Source of the DNA: Nanobdellota archaeon
Lineage (GTDB): Archaea; Nanoarchaeota; Nanoarchaeia; Woesearchaeales; GW2011-AR9
NCBI GenBank assembly: GCA_002687775.1
Contig: NZBF01000003.1
Coordinates: forward strand, 1 to 29,716
Direction: 5' to 3'
DNA: 29,716 bases
The position numbers and the translations under genes were made by a program. Under the pieces are notes generated by a model that saw only the letters and a list, made by a program, of their open reading frames with translations, made no database searches and had not been told where the DNA came from. This document shows positions 20,834 to 28,638 of the stretch, piece by piece. Within the stretch, counting starts at the first letter, position 1. Every line of letters begins with the position of its first letter.

Positions 20834-21075
20834 GGACAACTTTTAACGCCTTATTTAGAAGGAAATTTTCTAAGATTAAGAATGGGGCAATAAAAGAAAA
20901 AGTAATCAAACAATTTTCTAAAATTAGAGATAACCCAGAGATTGGAAAACCCATGAAATATTCTAGAAAAGGAACCAGAGAAGTGTACGTCCCACCGTTT
21001 CGATTGTCTTATGTATTTCTCAAAGAAGAAAATAAGATTATTTTTTTAGATTTATACCACAAAGATAGTCAATAA
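20827..21075 (+). CDS. RelE/ParE-superfamily toxin
   Basis: An 82-residue basic protein with the RelE fold pattern: RRKFSKIKNGAIKEKVIKQF helices, NPEIGKPMKYSRKGTREVYV, and a terminal strand pair FRLSYVFLKEENKIIFLDLY HKDSQ. The signature GKP...R..R.....YRL-like arrangement (here PPFRLSYVF) is typical of ribosome-dependent or gyrase-directed toxins. It follows an AbrB antitoxin with 7-base overlap, so the pair is a toxin-antitoxin module. Confidence 0.85.
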   Translation: MVRTTFNALFRRKFSKIKNGAIKEKVIKQFSKIRDNPEIGKPMKYSRKGTREVYVPPFRLSYVFLKEENKIIFLDLYHKDSQ

Positions 21076-21088
21076 TCTACTTCAATAC

Positions 21089-21430
21089 TTACTTAAATCC
21101 CATTGGTCCAAGTGTTTGGAGAACATTCTTAATCTCATTGATTGTTTTCTGTTGATGTTTTTTGTCGGACATTCGTACAAAGCGGAGAAGAAGATCAACA
21201 AGTTCTTTTTCACCCATACATTTAAGTTTAAAGCCATCTGTAACAAAATAAAATCTGAAGTTTTTGTATTTCAACTCTTTGATTACAATGCCTGCAACGG
21301 TTGAGAGAGTTTTTCCTCGTTGGGGATTCTCCCCCAAGGATTGCATCAATCTAAACATTGTTTTAGAATCTTTCTTGAGTTTCTTGAGAACTTCATCTTT
21401 TAAACTTTGGACAATTTCTACTCTGGCCAT
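21089..21430 (-). CDS. RelE-like toxin, second module
   Basis: A 113-residue basic protein. A central RelE-like core (LGENPQRGKTLSTVAGIVIK then ELKYKNFRFYFVTDGFKLKC) is followed by a helical extension (VDLLLRFVRMSDKKHQQKTI NEIKNVLQTL) longer than in most RelE toxins. It starts 13 bases inside the antitoxin gene upstream. Toxin identity rests on the pattern GK..S.V.G..IKELKY..FRFYFV and on the gene pair, so it is a little less sure than the neighbouring AbrB-RelE pair. Confidence 0.75.
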   Translation of the reverse strand: MARVEIVQSLKDEVLKKLKKDSKTMFRLMQSLGENPQRGKTLSTVAGIVIKELKYKNFRFYFVTDGFKLKCMGEKELVDLLLRFVRMSDKKHQQKTINEIKNVLQTLGPMGFK

Positions 21431-21621
21431 AGCCTATCGGCCTCTTTTATTGCTTCTTCTATAGGTATACAATTTTCCGAAGAAAGCAAGAATTCTCTCA
21501 GTTGTTCTTTTACCGCCAAATCATACATTCTTCTGATTATTGTTTCATATGTGTCTTCTTTAGTACCGAAAGTTCCAATCAGATTTTTTGTTTCGTTGCT
21601 GACTTGAATTGTTGTTGCCAT
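21418..21621 (-). CDS. Small antitoxin, ribbon-helix-helix-like
   Basis: A 67-residue protein starting MATTIQVSNETKNLIGTFGT, a beta strand and helix pattern (ATTIQVSNETKNLI...EDTYETIIRRMYDLAV) typical of archaeal RHH-type antitoxins. An earlier in-frame ATG at 21657 exists, but the TATA box at 21646-21655 lies about 29 bases before the ATG at 21621, so a leaderless start there is far more likely. Three 9-base direct repeats between TATA box and ATG suit a dimeric RHH repressor. Confidence 0.78.
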   Translation of the reverse strand: MATTIQVSNETKNLIGTFGTKEDTYETIIRRMYDLAVKEQLREFLLSSENCIPIEEAIKEADRLWPE

Positions 21622-21655
21622 ACTATAACCACTATAGCGACCATAGTTTATAAAC
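21622..21655 (-). promoter_or_regulatory. TATA box with three 9-base operator repeats
   Basis: On the plus strand ACTATAACC, ACTATAGCG and ACCATAGTT (21622-21648) form three head-to-tail 9-base units, next to the palindromic TATA box GTTTATAAAC (21646-21655). Spacing and position fit cooperative binding by the antitoxin. Confidence 0.6.
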
Positions 21656-21666
21656 ATTCCGGAGAT

Positions 21667-22161
21667 TTACTTCAAAAACTCTTTCCCTTTCTTATGAATA
21701 AACGTTACAACTAAAACGAACAATAATACTAAGATTGAAAATCCTAATCTACTTTTGGTTTCAAAATGCACTAACGTTGCCACGAATGTTGCAAAGGTTG
21801 CACCGAAGAATAATCCAATCAAAATACTTTGCTCAAGAGGTACCCAAAGAATGATAGCTAGTGCAACAAAGTTCATTAATACGATAAACAAATATTTCCA
21901 AGCATCATATGCACGTTGTTCTTTTCTTGCAGTTTCCCATTCTTCGTTTTGATCATCTAAACAGTTCTGCAATTTAACATCCACTTCACCAGTAACAGGA
22001 ACAGGTGCTCGTTCTTCATAACAATTCATATCCCTTTTATCATGAAAATCATCTTTTGGAAAAAATACATTCGCACCTAAGAAAACCATTGGAACATACA
22101 ATAATAATATCACCAATGCATACAATAACCGTTTGAAATCAACCACGTTCAATAACCTCAT
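21667..22161 (-). CDS. Membrane protein with four transmembrane helices
   Basis: A 164-residue protein: helix 1 at about 12-33 (LLYALVILLLYVPMVFLGAN), a polar loop of about 50 residues with two Cys (MNCYEERAPVPVTGEVDVKL, QNCLDDQNEEWETARKEQRA), then three helices at about 89-107, 111-132 and 139-156, and a basic tail KKGKEFLK. Not recognised. It overlaps the upstream zinc-ribbon gene by 23 bases, so the two are co-expressed. Confidence 0.7.
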   Translation of the reverse strand: MRLLNVVDFKRLLYALVILLLYVPMVFLGANVFFPKDDFHDKRDMNCYEERAPVPVTGEVDVKLQNCLDDQNEEWETARKEQRAYDAWKYLFIVLMNFVALAIILWVPLEQSILIGLFFGATFATFVATLVHFETKSRLGFSILVLLFVLVVTFIHKKGKEFLK

Positions 22162-22444
22162 CTATTAATGACTGTGAATCTAAGATGTACCCTTCAATCA
22201 TATCACTCTTTGCACAATACGGACAACGTAATGATTGCTTGGTTGCAAAGTCATGCTTGAAATTGTACTTACATCGAGCACAGATTAAATGTTCAGGGAT
22301 ACTCTGCTTTTTCGGAGTAACATTTTCAACTTCAAGTCCTTCACGACATCCACCGCAAATAGCTTGATAACTTTCTTTACCCGTTGAAACATACTGTACA
22401 TCGGTTGACCCTTCTTTACATCTATCGCATGTTAATACTCCCAT
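22139..22444 (-). CDS. Double zinc-ribbon protein, 101 aa
   Basis: Two four-Cys zinc sites: C6-x2-C9 with C30-x2-C33 (TCDRCK, CGGCRE), and C55-x2-C58 with C74-x2-C77 (CARCKY, RCPYCAKSD). A short acidic tail follows (DSQSLIDEVIERG). Such rubredoxin-like ribbons mediate protein or nucleic-acid contacts. The TATA box at 22465-22476, about 27 bases upstream, fixes the start. Its partner is probably the overlapping membrane protein. Confidence 0.8.
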   Translation of the reverse strand: MGVLTCDRCKEGSTDVQYVSTGKESYQAICGGCREGLEVENVTPKKQSIPEHLICARCKYNFKHDFATKQSLRCPYCAKSDMIEGYILDSQSLIDEVIERG

Positions 22445-22464
22445 GTTTGAGAGAAGAGAATAAG

Positions 22465-22476
22465 ACTATATAAAAT
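22465..22476 (-). promoter_or_regulatory. TATA box of the zinc-ribbon/membrane protein pair
   Basis: ATTTTATATAGT on the minus strand, centred about 27 bases before the ATG at 22444. Confidence 0.5.
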
Positions 22477-23886
22477 TTACTCTGTTAACATTTTATACAT
22501 TTGCTCAAAGACATATCCACCGTGAATTCTGCTAGTAATATCCAATATCTCAGCATTAACTTTTAAGACTGGACCTCGGTGATATCCTTGCTTTCGAACA
22601 TCCTCTGGATAGGAACTGTCCCATCGGTGCAATGCTTGAATTTGAGGAAAAGTCCAACCACCTTCAATTTCCATTGGTATACCACGTAGATGAATGTGTT
22701 TCCAAGAAAACTCTGGTGATCCCTGCAAAGCAACAAGTAAATCTGCCTGCGGTATCAGGTCACTTGTTTTTTTAAATTCTACTTTAAGCAAATCAAGCTG
22801 ACCATCAGTAAGGTATCCCTCCTCATGTAATTGCCGAGAGAATACTAAAATGTCCTCAGCGAACGACCGATCATTGACATAACTTTCTCCGCTGGCTACC
22901 CCTTCCAATCGATACCTAGCCCTCATTTCTTTGAAATGCATTTGTAAATCAAATGCATGAGTTGCTTTGTCAGCTAGAAATTTTTCCAGAAGCGGATTTT
23001 CCAAAGGATTCTCATACAACGCATTGATTCTCAAACTGCGCTCCATGATCCGCGCTAAGCTCGATTTACCCCTAGCTACTAATCCAGAGATGTCAATAAA
23101 CTTTGGATGAGATGCAAGGTAATCTTCCAATTGTCGTTCTGCTTCAATTGCACGAATAGTTGCTTCTTTCCTCGGAGCTCGAACCCAGTCACTTAATCCA
23201 GGGGTGGCTACGCGCAAATCAAATGATTTCATACGATTAGCGACCTGCTGAATTACACGCACGAAATGAGCCTGCAGAGCTTTATCATCATCCGCATACT
23301 CATTCACATTGACGACTGTTTTAGGACAATCAAGAGTATCAAAAAAATCTTCGTACAAATCATTGAGCAATGTTAAGTAAGCGTCAGTAACTTTCCTTTC
23401 ACTCGGACGACCCCGTTTCTTGATTCTTTTTTGCAAAGAGTTCACATCGGCTCTTAAGTACACTACCATATCAGGTTCCCCAAATTTATCAGTCATGAGC
23501 CGAAATGTTCTATCGTACGTAAGAAATTCCTCATTCGTCATTCTTCCAAGAATTTTTTGAGCTTTCCCAAAGACATGAAAATCTTCAGCTAACGTACGAT
23601 CTTCCAGAACAATTCCCCTACTGTTTTCTATAAGTGGTTGCCGTTCTAGTCGTCCATTAAGAAATTCGATTTGTGCCATGAACGCCCACTTTTCAGGGTC
23701 TTCATAAAAAGCGTCAAGAACTTCTGGTGTATACTGTTCATGAAATGAATGAACTTTTTCCTGACCGTTACGAGTTGGAAAAATGTCAAGAAGTAATTCA
23801 TCAATAGGCGACTTCTTTGCTGTTGTAACAAAATCAGACTTTCCTGCCCCAATGTTTCCAATTACACCTATCCTAATATTTTCCAT
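22477..23886 (-). CDS. Tandem deoxynucleoside-kinase fusion
   Basis: A 469-residue protein with two deoxynucleoside-kinase-like halves. Half 1 (about 1-225) has the P-loop GNIGAGKS (10-17), FYEDPEKWAFMAQIEFLNGR, the catalytic EDRTLAEDFHVF (95-106) and the lid KKRGRPSER (156-164). Half 2 (about 255-469) repeats the order: P-loop GLVARGKS (268-275), YENPLENPLLEKFLADKATH then AFDLQMHFKEMRARYRL, and NDRSFAEDILVF (338-349), but its lid is different (HLRGIPMEIEG). Single-domain members (about 200-230 aa) phosphorylate deoxynucleosides for salvage. The fusion may be an intramolecular dimer with one altered site. It begins 66 bases after the antiporter stop, possibly in one transcript. Confidence 0.85.
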   Translation of the reverse strand: MENIRIGVIGNIGAGKSDFVTTAKKSPIDELLLDIFPTRNGQEKVHSFHEQYTPEVLDAFYEDPEKWAFMAQIEFLNGRLERQPLIENSRGIVLEDRTLAEDFHVFGKAQKILGRMTNEEFLTYDRTFRLMTDKFGEPDMVVYLRADVNSLQKRIKKRGRPSERKVTDAYLTLLNDLYEDFFDTLDCPKTVVNVNEYADDDKALQAHFVRVIQQVANRMKSFDLRVATPGLSDWVRAPRKEATIRAIEAERQLEDYLASHPKFIDISGLVARGKSSLARIMERSLRINALYENPLENPLLEKFLADKATHAFDLQMHFKEMRARYRLEGVASGESYVNDRSFAEDILVFSRQLHEEGYLTDGQLDLLKVEFKKTSDLIPQADLLVALQGSPEFSWKHIHLRGIPMEIEGGWTFPQIQALHRWDSSYPEDVRKQGYHRGPVLKVNAEILDITSRIHGGYVFEQMYKMLTE

Positions 23887-23952
23887 CTTTTTATCATTTC
23901 AGAAAAGAACTCTCTTAAAAGAATTACCATCATCGCAACTATATGTTCAACA

Positions 23953-25227
23953 TTACGCTTTGTCGCCTTTCTCTTCAGGTTCGCCAAGTTTAGCAATAAA
24001 GATACGAACCGAACTTAACACAACCGTGAAGATAATGACTGCATAAACAATATCCGCTAACATTACTGCGTCAGCAATTCCCTGCTGGATAGCTATCTGA
24101 ATGATAGCCGCTGCAGCTATTCCCCGTGCAAACATTGACTTGACAATAGTCCTATCAAAATCAGTAAATCCTTTCAATATGACACTTGAAAAATTTCTCG
24201 AAATTAATAATAATACGGAAATTATTCCACCAATAATTAGCGCACTAATAACGTTAATGTTAAACAGTAACCCAATATAGACAAAGAAAAATGTTTTCAA
24301 AAAGAAGGATATTTGCTCATAGAACAATTCCTCAGACTTCGTAGTTATGTCAGCTGTTTCACTTGCTTTGGCCATCTTCCGACGAATTTTGGCTTTTGCT
24401 TTAGACTTAGATGGTACAATCGTTCGATTGACAATTCCCCGCATGATTAATACCAATTGTTTTCCATTTTTCAAAATCAATCCAAAGAACAATGCAGCAA
24501 TCGCTCCATTTCCCTGTAAGAATTCAGTAAAAACATAAAGCATCAGCAAGTAAGCCACAGTAATCATGTAGTGCGTGTTTTCTTTGAACACTTTCTGCAC
24601 TAACAAAATCCAAACAATACCACCAACAATACCTATCAAACCTGCTATGGCAAACAATGAAACAATGCTGTTACTAATTGCCTGGAAACCAACGGACCCA
24701 GCACGCATTATTTCCATGACTGTTAACGCAGAAACAATAGTCAGCACATCAGTAAACGCAGATTCTAATGTAAGAACTGAATAGGTATCTTGCCGAACGT
24801 TCAATCCCTGTAAAACAGGTACAACAAACGATGATGAAACTCCTCCAAGTATAACTCCCAGAAGTAAAGAAATTAAGAATGATTGACCAAACAACATCAT
24901 TACCGCAGTAATAATAATAGTTGAAATTCCAAAATTGAATATCATGATGACTAAACTTGGCCCAATTTCCTTTGCAAAAGAAGCAAGGTCAATATTAAAC
25001 GCTCCCTGGTACAACAAAAATAATAAAGCAAAAGTCGTAAAAATAGGAATAAAGGGATTAATGATATCCAACGGAACGTAATTAGCAACACTTGGACCCA
25101 GGACGAACCCTAGTATTAGTAATAAAAGTACGTCAGGTATTCCTGTTTTCTTGAACAAAAATTCTGCCAGAAATCCAAAAAAGAGTATGAAACTTACACT
25201 GAGCAATACTAATGTAACATCTACCAT
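23953..25227 (-). CDS. CPA2-family cation/proton antiporter (KefB/NapA-like)
   Basis: A 424-residue integral membrane protein with about 11-12 hydrophobic segments. The start FFGFLAEFLFKKTGIPDVLL then LLILGFVLGPS is the standard N-terminus of monovalent cation:proton antiporters. The conserved unwound-helix region is VLTLESAFTDVLTIVSALTV with the Asp typical of transport sites; LLFN and ISRNFSS follow in the second half. A charged cytoplasmic loop (SKSKAKAKIRRKMAKASETA, about residues 273-293) interrupts. It lacks the KTN/RCK nucleotide domain, so K+-channel-type gating is not indicated. A TATA box at 25250-25258 is about 27 bases upstream. Confidence 0.9.
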   Translation of the reverse strand: MVDVTLVLLSVSFILFFGFLAEFLFKKTGIPDVLLLLILGFVLGPSVANYVPLDIINPFIPIFTTFALLFLLYQGAFNIDLASFAKEIGPSLVIMIFNFGISTIIITAVMMLFGQSFLISLLLGVILGGVSSSFVVPVLQGLNVRQDTYSVLTLESAFTDVLTIVSALTVMEIMRAGSVGFQAISNSIVSLFAIAGLIGIVGGIVWILLVQKVFKENTHYMITVAYLLMLYVFTEFLQGNGAIAALFFGLILKNGKQLVLIMRGIVNRTIVPSKSKAKAKIRRKMAKASETADITTKSEELFYEQISFFLKTFFFVYIGLLFNINVISALIIGGIISVLLLISRNFSSVILKGFTDFDRTIVKSMFARGIAAAAIIQIAIQQGIADAVMLADIVYAVIIFTVVLSSVRIFIAKLGEPEEKGDKA

Positions 25228-25249
25228 TATGTAGAGACAAATTTTTATG

Positions 25250-25280
25250 ATATTTAAAGGTTGTGGGGTACCTTAAAGTA
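25250..25280. promoter_or_regulatory. Divergent promoters of antiporter and TctA-family genes
   Basis: ATATTTAAA (25250-25258) serves the antiporter on the minus strand at about 27 bases. TTAAAGTA (25273-25280) is about 26 bases before the ATG at 25303 on the plus strand and is weaker. Confidence 0.4.
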
Positions 25281-25302
25281 ATCAAGAAATTCGAGATGAA
25301 AA

Positions 25303-26502
25303 ATGTTTGTTCAAATACTCATTGCTCTTATGTTTGGAATTGTTGCAGGTACGTTCACAGGGCTCATTCCGGGTATTCACGTGAATTTAATTTCCATTCT
25401 CGTCCTCAGTGCTACTGGAAACATAACAGGAATAAGTCCATTGATAATAATCACCTTCATCATTTCAATGGCTCTTACCCACACCTTTGTAGATTCTATC
25501 CCAAGCATTTTTCTTGGTGCGCCAGATGGAGATCAAATATTATCTGTGTTACCAGGGCATAAAATGCTACTTGCTGGTCAGGGGTATAATGCTGTGAAAT
25601 TAACAGTTATCGGTTCATTGTTTGGACTTCTTCTTGCAACACTATTAATTCCGTTTCTTATTACTACTTTTCCCAATATTTATGAATTCATCAAGAAGTA
25701 CATTGCTCTTTTGATAGTCATTATTGTTATCATAATGATTCTCACTGAAAGTAAAAAACTCAAAGCCTTGTTTCAATTTCTCCTTGCTGGAACGTTAGGA
25801 TTAATTGTATTAAGCGCAGCTAATTTGAAGCATCCACTGTTGGGCATGCTTTCCGGACTTTTCGGAATTTCCACTTTAATAGTTTCCTTACAAAATAAAG
25901 TAGTAATTCCTAAGCAAAAAACTCAGAGCGAATTGGGAGTAACAAAATCTGTTGTTGCTCGTGCAACAGGTATCTCAGTGTTTTCTGGTGGAACAGTTGC
26001 ATTACTACCTGGTTTAGGAAGTGCACAAGCAGGAATTCTTGGTAGTTATTTAGCTGGAGATTTGGGTGACAAAGGATTTCTCATTTTGATAGGTGGGATA
26101 AATACCGTCAACATGATTGTGAGTTTGTTGACATTTTATACCATTGATAAGACAAGAAATGGAGCAGTGGTTGTTGTGAAAGAAATTATTAAACAAATCA
26201 ATTTGAATCAACTGTTCCTTTTGCTTGCAGTTGGTTTAATTGTAGGTGGACTAGCTACTTTGTTAACGTTACATTTAGCAAAGACTGCAGCAAGTTACAT
26301 CACCAAAATAAATTATAGAAAAATATGTTTCTTCATTATTACATTTGTATCTCTAGTAGTATTTCTGTTCTCAGGATTTTTTGGATTAATGATAATGATC
26401 ATCAGTGCAGCTATTGGAATTCTGCCAAGTTACACCGGTGTTAAGAAAAGTCACAATTTAGGATGTTTATTGCTGCCCGTCATATTGTGGATGGTTTTGT
26501 AA
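25303..26502 (+). CDS. TctA-family (DUF112) membrane permease, stand-alone
   Basis: A 399-residue protein with about 10-12 membrane segments. Two repeated signatures mark the TctA fold: GTFTGLIPGIHVNLISI near residue 16-32 and SGGTVALLPGLGSAQAGILG in the second half, each with a G-x-x-PG loop in a membrane re-entrant hairpin. FVDSIPSIFLGAPDGDQILS is the conserved substrate-loop region. Bacterial TctA works with TctB and a periplasmic TctC; neither is seen here, as is usual for archaeal members. Substrate unknown (carboxylates in the bacterial family). It converges on the next gene with 36-base overlap. Confidence 0.85.
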   Translation: MFVQILIALMFGIVAGTFTGLIPGIHVNLISILVLSATGNITGISPLIIITFIISMALTHTFVDSIPSIFLGAPDGDQILSVLPGHKMLLAGQGYNAVKLTVIGSLFGLLLATLLIPFLITTFPNIYEFIKKYIALLIVIIVIIMILTESKKLKALFQFLLAGTLGLIVLSAANLKHPLLGMLSGLFGISTLIVSLQNKVVIPKQKTQSELGVTKSVVARATGISVFSGGTVALLPGLGSAQAGILGSYLAGDLGDKGFLILIGGINTVNMIVSLLTFYTIDKTRNGAVVVVKEIIKQINLNQLFLLLAVGLIVGGLATLLTLHLAKTAASYITKINYRKICFFIITFVSLVVFLFSGFFGLMIMIISAAIGILPSYTGVKKSHNLGCLLLPVILWMVL

Positions 26503-27177
26503 TGCATCCTTTACCGTTTGATAAGCATCACCGGCGGATTCTTCACCTTCCAGTAATTCACCAATGTGAAATATTGACCGTAGCATGTAACCAAGACCGC
26601 GCGGTTTGACACTAGCCAACTCTTCATCAGTAAGCGGACCATTAATTGTTCGGACTCCACTTTGTACTGTCTGATGTGCTAGTGGTTGGTCAATAGAACC
26701 ACCAAGTAACCCTGCAATTGCCTGATCGTGAACAACACCGTAAGCAGTGTTCACTTTATTACTTTCAACAATATCCATAATAGAATCTAAATAGTCTATT
26801 TCGTCGACACTGAAATAATCTAAAGCAGATTCATTATCCAATAAACCCTGAGCAACTTTTAATGCATCTGCAGGACGTTGATTCGCTATGCGACTCAAAT
26901 TTTCATAAGATGTACGAAAACCTGATCTTTCAATGACTTCACCCAAGTAACTCACGTCACCCACATCAAGAACAGTGATATCTCTTTCGCTTGAAAGAAT
27001 CGTTCTTGCTTGGTCCGCTGCTGCATGGATATCAGCCCTCTCCGTTTGTCGAACAGTTTGGTATTGATTTCCAACCTTCTCTTGTAATTCAATTTTTCTC
27101 CCTTTATCTCGTACGGAGTCAGCATTTGAAAGAAATGATCGCACAATTAATTCGTCTTTAACATGTTTATCTAGCAT
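26467..27177 (-). CDS. Unknown mostly helical protein, 236 aa
   Basis: I do not recognise the family. The protein is soluble and acidic, predicted mostly helical: MLDKHVKDELIVRSFLSNAD at the start, ADIHAAADQARTILSSERDI, SALDYFSVDEIDYLDSIMDI, and a C-terminal PRGLGYMLRSIFHIGELLEG. GGAGAG-like GGAGAGTGAAATAAA precedes the ATG, a possible Shine-Dalgarno site. No membrane segment or signal peptide. Confidence 0.72.
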   Translation of the reverse strand: MLDKHVKDELIVRSFLSNADSVRDKGRKIELQEKVGNQYQTVRQTERADIHAAADQARTILSSERDITVLDVGDVSYLGEVIERSGFRTSYENLSRIANQRPADALKVAQGLLDNESALDYFSVDEIDYLDSIMDIVESNKVNTAYGVVHDQAIAGLLGGSIDQPLAHQTVQSGVRTINGPLTDEELASVKPRGLGYMLRSIFHIGELLEGEESAGDAYQTVKDALQNHPQYDGQQ

Positions 27178-27264
27178 TTTATTTCACTCTCCATATCTGT
27201 TATTTAGAGAAAAGGAAACCATCTCTTTTTAAGCCTTTCGAAAAAGCATATACAAAATATAGAA

Positions 27265-28638
27265 TTATTTGAACACTTTCTTCATGTCCTTCTCAGACCA
27301 ACCAGTACCTTTGACAGCACTTTTAATTTCAGCCATTGAATGTCCTGCTGAAAGTTGACTCTGGACATATCGCTTTAATTCGCCGATGTGCTTACCACCT
27401 TTCTTTTTCATCATAAAGAATACTACTAGGATTATGAGTAATAGCACAATTGCCCCGATACTTCCCAAAATGATAGGATCTGCAAAGAAAGAAACTTCTT
27501 CTTCACACTGTGAACACGGACCACCACAATCGATACCCTGTTCTCCCTGATTTAAAATGTTATCAGTACACGAAGCACAAGCGTTCACGCAAGGACCACC
27601 ACAATCTATTCCTTGTTCGCCCTGATTTCTAATACGATCACTGCAAGTTGCTGCTGGCTTCACACAAGCTGGACAATTCAATCCACCACAATCGATAGCT
27701 GTCTCTCCCTGGTTTCGTACACCGTCGTTACAAGTTGCTGCAGGAAGACAAGCTGGACAATTTGGTCCACCGCAATCTATTGCAGTTTCCTGCTGGTTTC
27801 TTACACCGTCAATGCAAGATTCAAAAGCTACTGTTTGCTCACCACCAACAATGAAATAACTTAATCCTGGTGATTCAGCTTCATAGTAATAATATGTCTT
27901 TCCCTTCCAATCAGCTTGACGTCTAAATGTAGTATCTAACGGAATCCAATCATTATTATATCTGTATAATCGTACTGCAGGTTTACCAACACCGCTTGAT
28001 TCTGTCCAACTTTTTTCTGCCCTGAACGAAACAGTGACATTATCAACAGCGAAAACTGGATTTGGTTTAACTTCAAACTTTGAATAGGCTTCTTTTGTAA
28101 ATTTTAGGATATCAACTGGAAGATCTTGAATTTCTTTTACAGTTAGGGAAGGTGTCCCGCCAACATTTTCAGTTACGGTAAATTCAATTTCAGTAATATC
28201 TAACTGATTCTCAGTATCTAAAGTATCTATGTCACCATCATTTAACCGTGGCCAACTTCTTTGACATTGACTAAGACTGCAAGTAGTCGTTCCTAAAGTA
28301 GCACCTAAACTTGATAATCCACATTCTTCGTCACCGCCAACACAAAAATCCTTCTGTTCATTTTCACCACTACATGCCACATATAACGTGTAATTTCCTC
28401 TATCAACTGGATTGAAAATATTCTTGAAGAAACTATCATCGTCAGTACTATTTTGATCCAACCATACCCTGTCAACTCCCATACTTACCTGGAACGCTAC
28501 GGGAACGTTAGATTCATTACATGTTCCATTGAATGGGACAACACCCTCTGAATCATACCGCTGGTTAAGTTCAATGTCTAGCGCGCTAACTGTAAACGTG
28601 AGAAGTACAAAAAGTATTGCTAAATTAACGAACTTCAT
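27265..28638 (-). CDS. PGF-pre-PGF surface protein with Cys-rich repeats and C-terminal membrane anchor
   Basis: A 457-residue secreted membrane protein. The start at 28638 is chosen because GGAGGAAACAT precedes it and it begins with a clean signal peptide, MKFVNLAILFVLLTFTVSAL; a longer frame from 28677 would add 13 polar residues. After a beta-rich domain comes a PGF-pre-PGF-like domain (about 165-270, with VRLYRYNNDWIPLDT and YYYYEAESPGLSYFIVGG). Four Cys repeats of about 28 residues (275-378; pattern C-x-DGVRNQGETAIDCGGPNCPAC) follow, then one transmembrane helix (about 389-411) and a cytoplasmic tail (YVQSQLSAGHSMAEIKSAVK) like the small helical domains common in DPANN surface proteins. 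It overlaps the upstream gene by 14 bases. Confidence 0.88.
   Translation of the reverse strand: MKFVNLAILFVLLTFTVSALDIELNQRYDSEGVVPFNGTCNESNVPVAFQVSMGVDRVWLDQNSTDDDSFFKNIFNPVDRGNYTLYVACSGENEQKDFCVGGDEECGLSSLGATLGTTTCSLSQCQRSWPRLNDGDIDTLDTENQLDITEIEFTVTENVGGTPSLTVKEIQDLPVDILKFTKEAYSKFEVKPNPVFAVDNVTVSFRAEKSWTESSGVGKPAVRLYRYNNDWIPLDTTFRRQADWKGKTYYYYEAESPGLSYFIVGGEQTVAFESCIDGVRNQQETAIDCGGPNCPACLPAATCNDGVRNQGETAIDCGGLNCPACVKPAATCSDRIRNQGEQGIDCGGPCVNACASCTDNILNQGEQGIDCGGPCSQCEEEVSFFADPIILGSIGAIVLLLIILVVFFMMKKKGGKHIGELKRYVQSQLSAGHSMAEIKSAVKGTGWSEKDMKKVFK

Noticed and set aside
27500..27830. Four similar units of about 85-100 bases as a CRISPR-like array
   Set aside because: The units encode the Cys-rich protein repeats of the surface protein and have no constant repeat or variable spacers.
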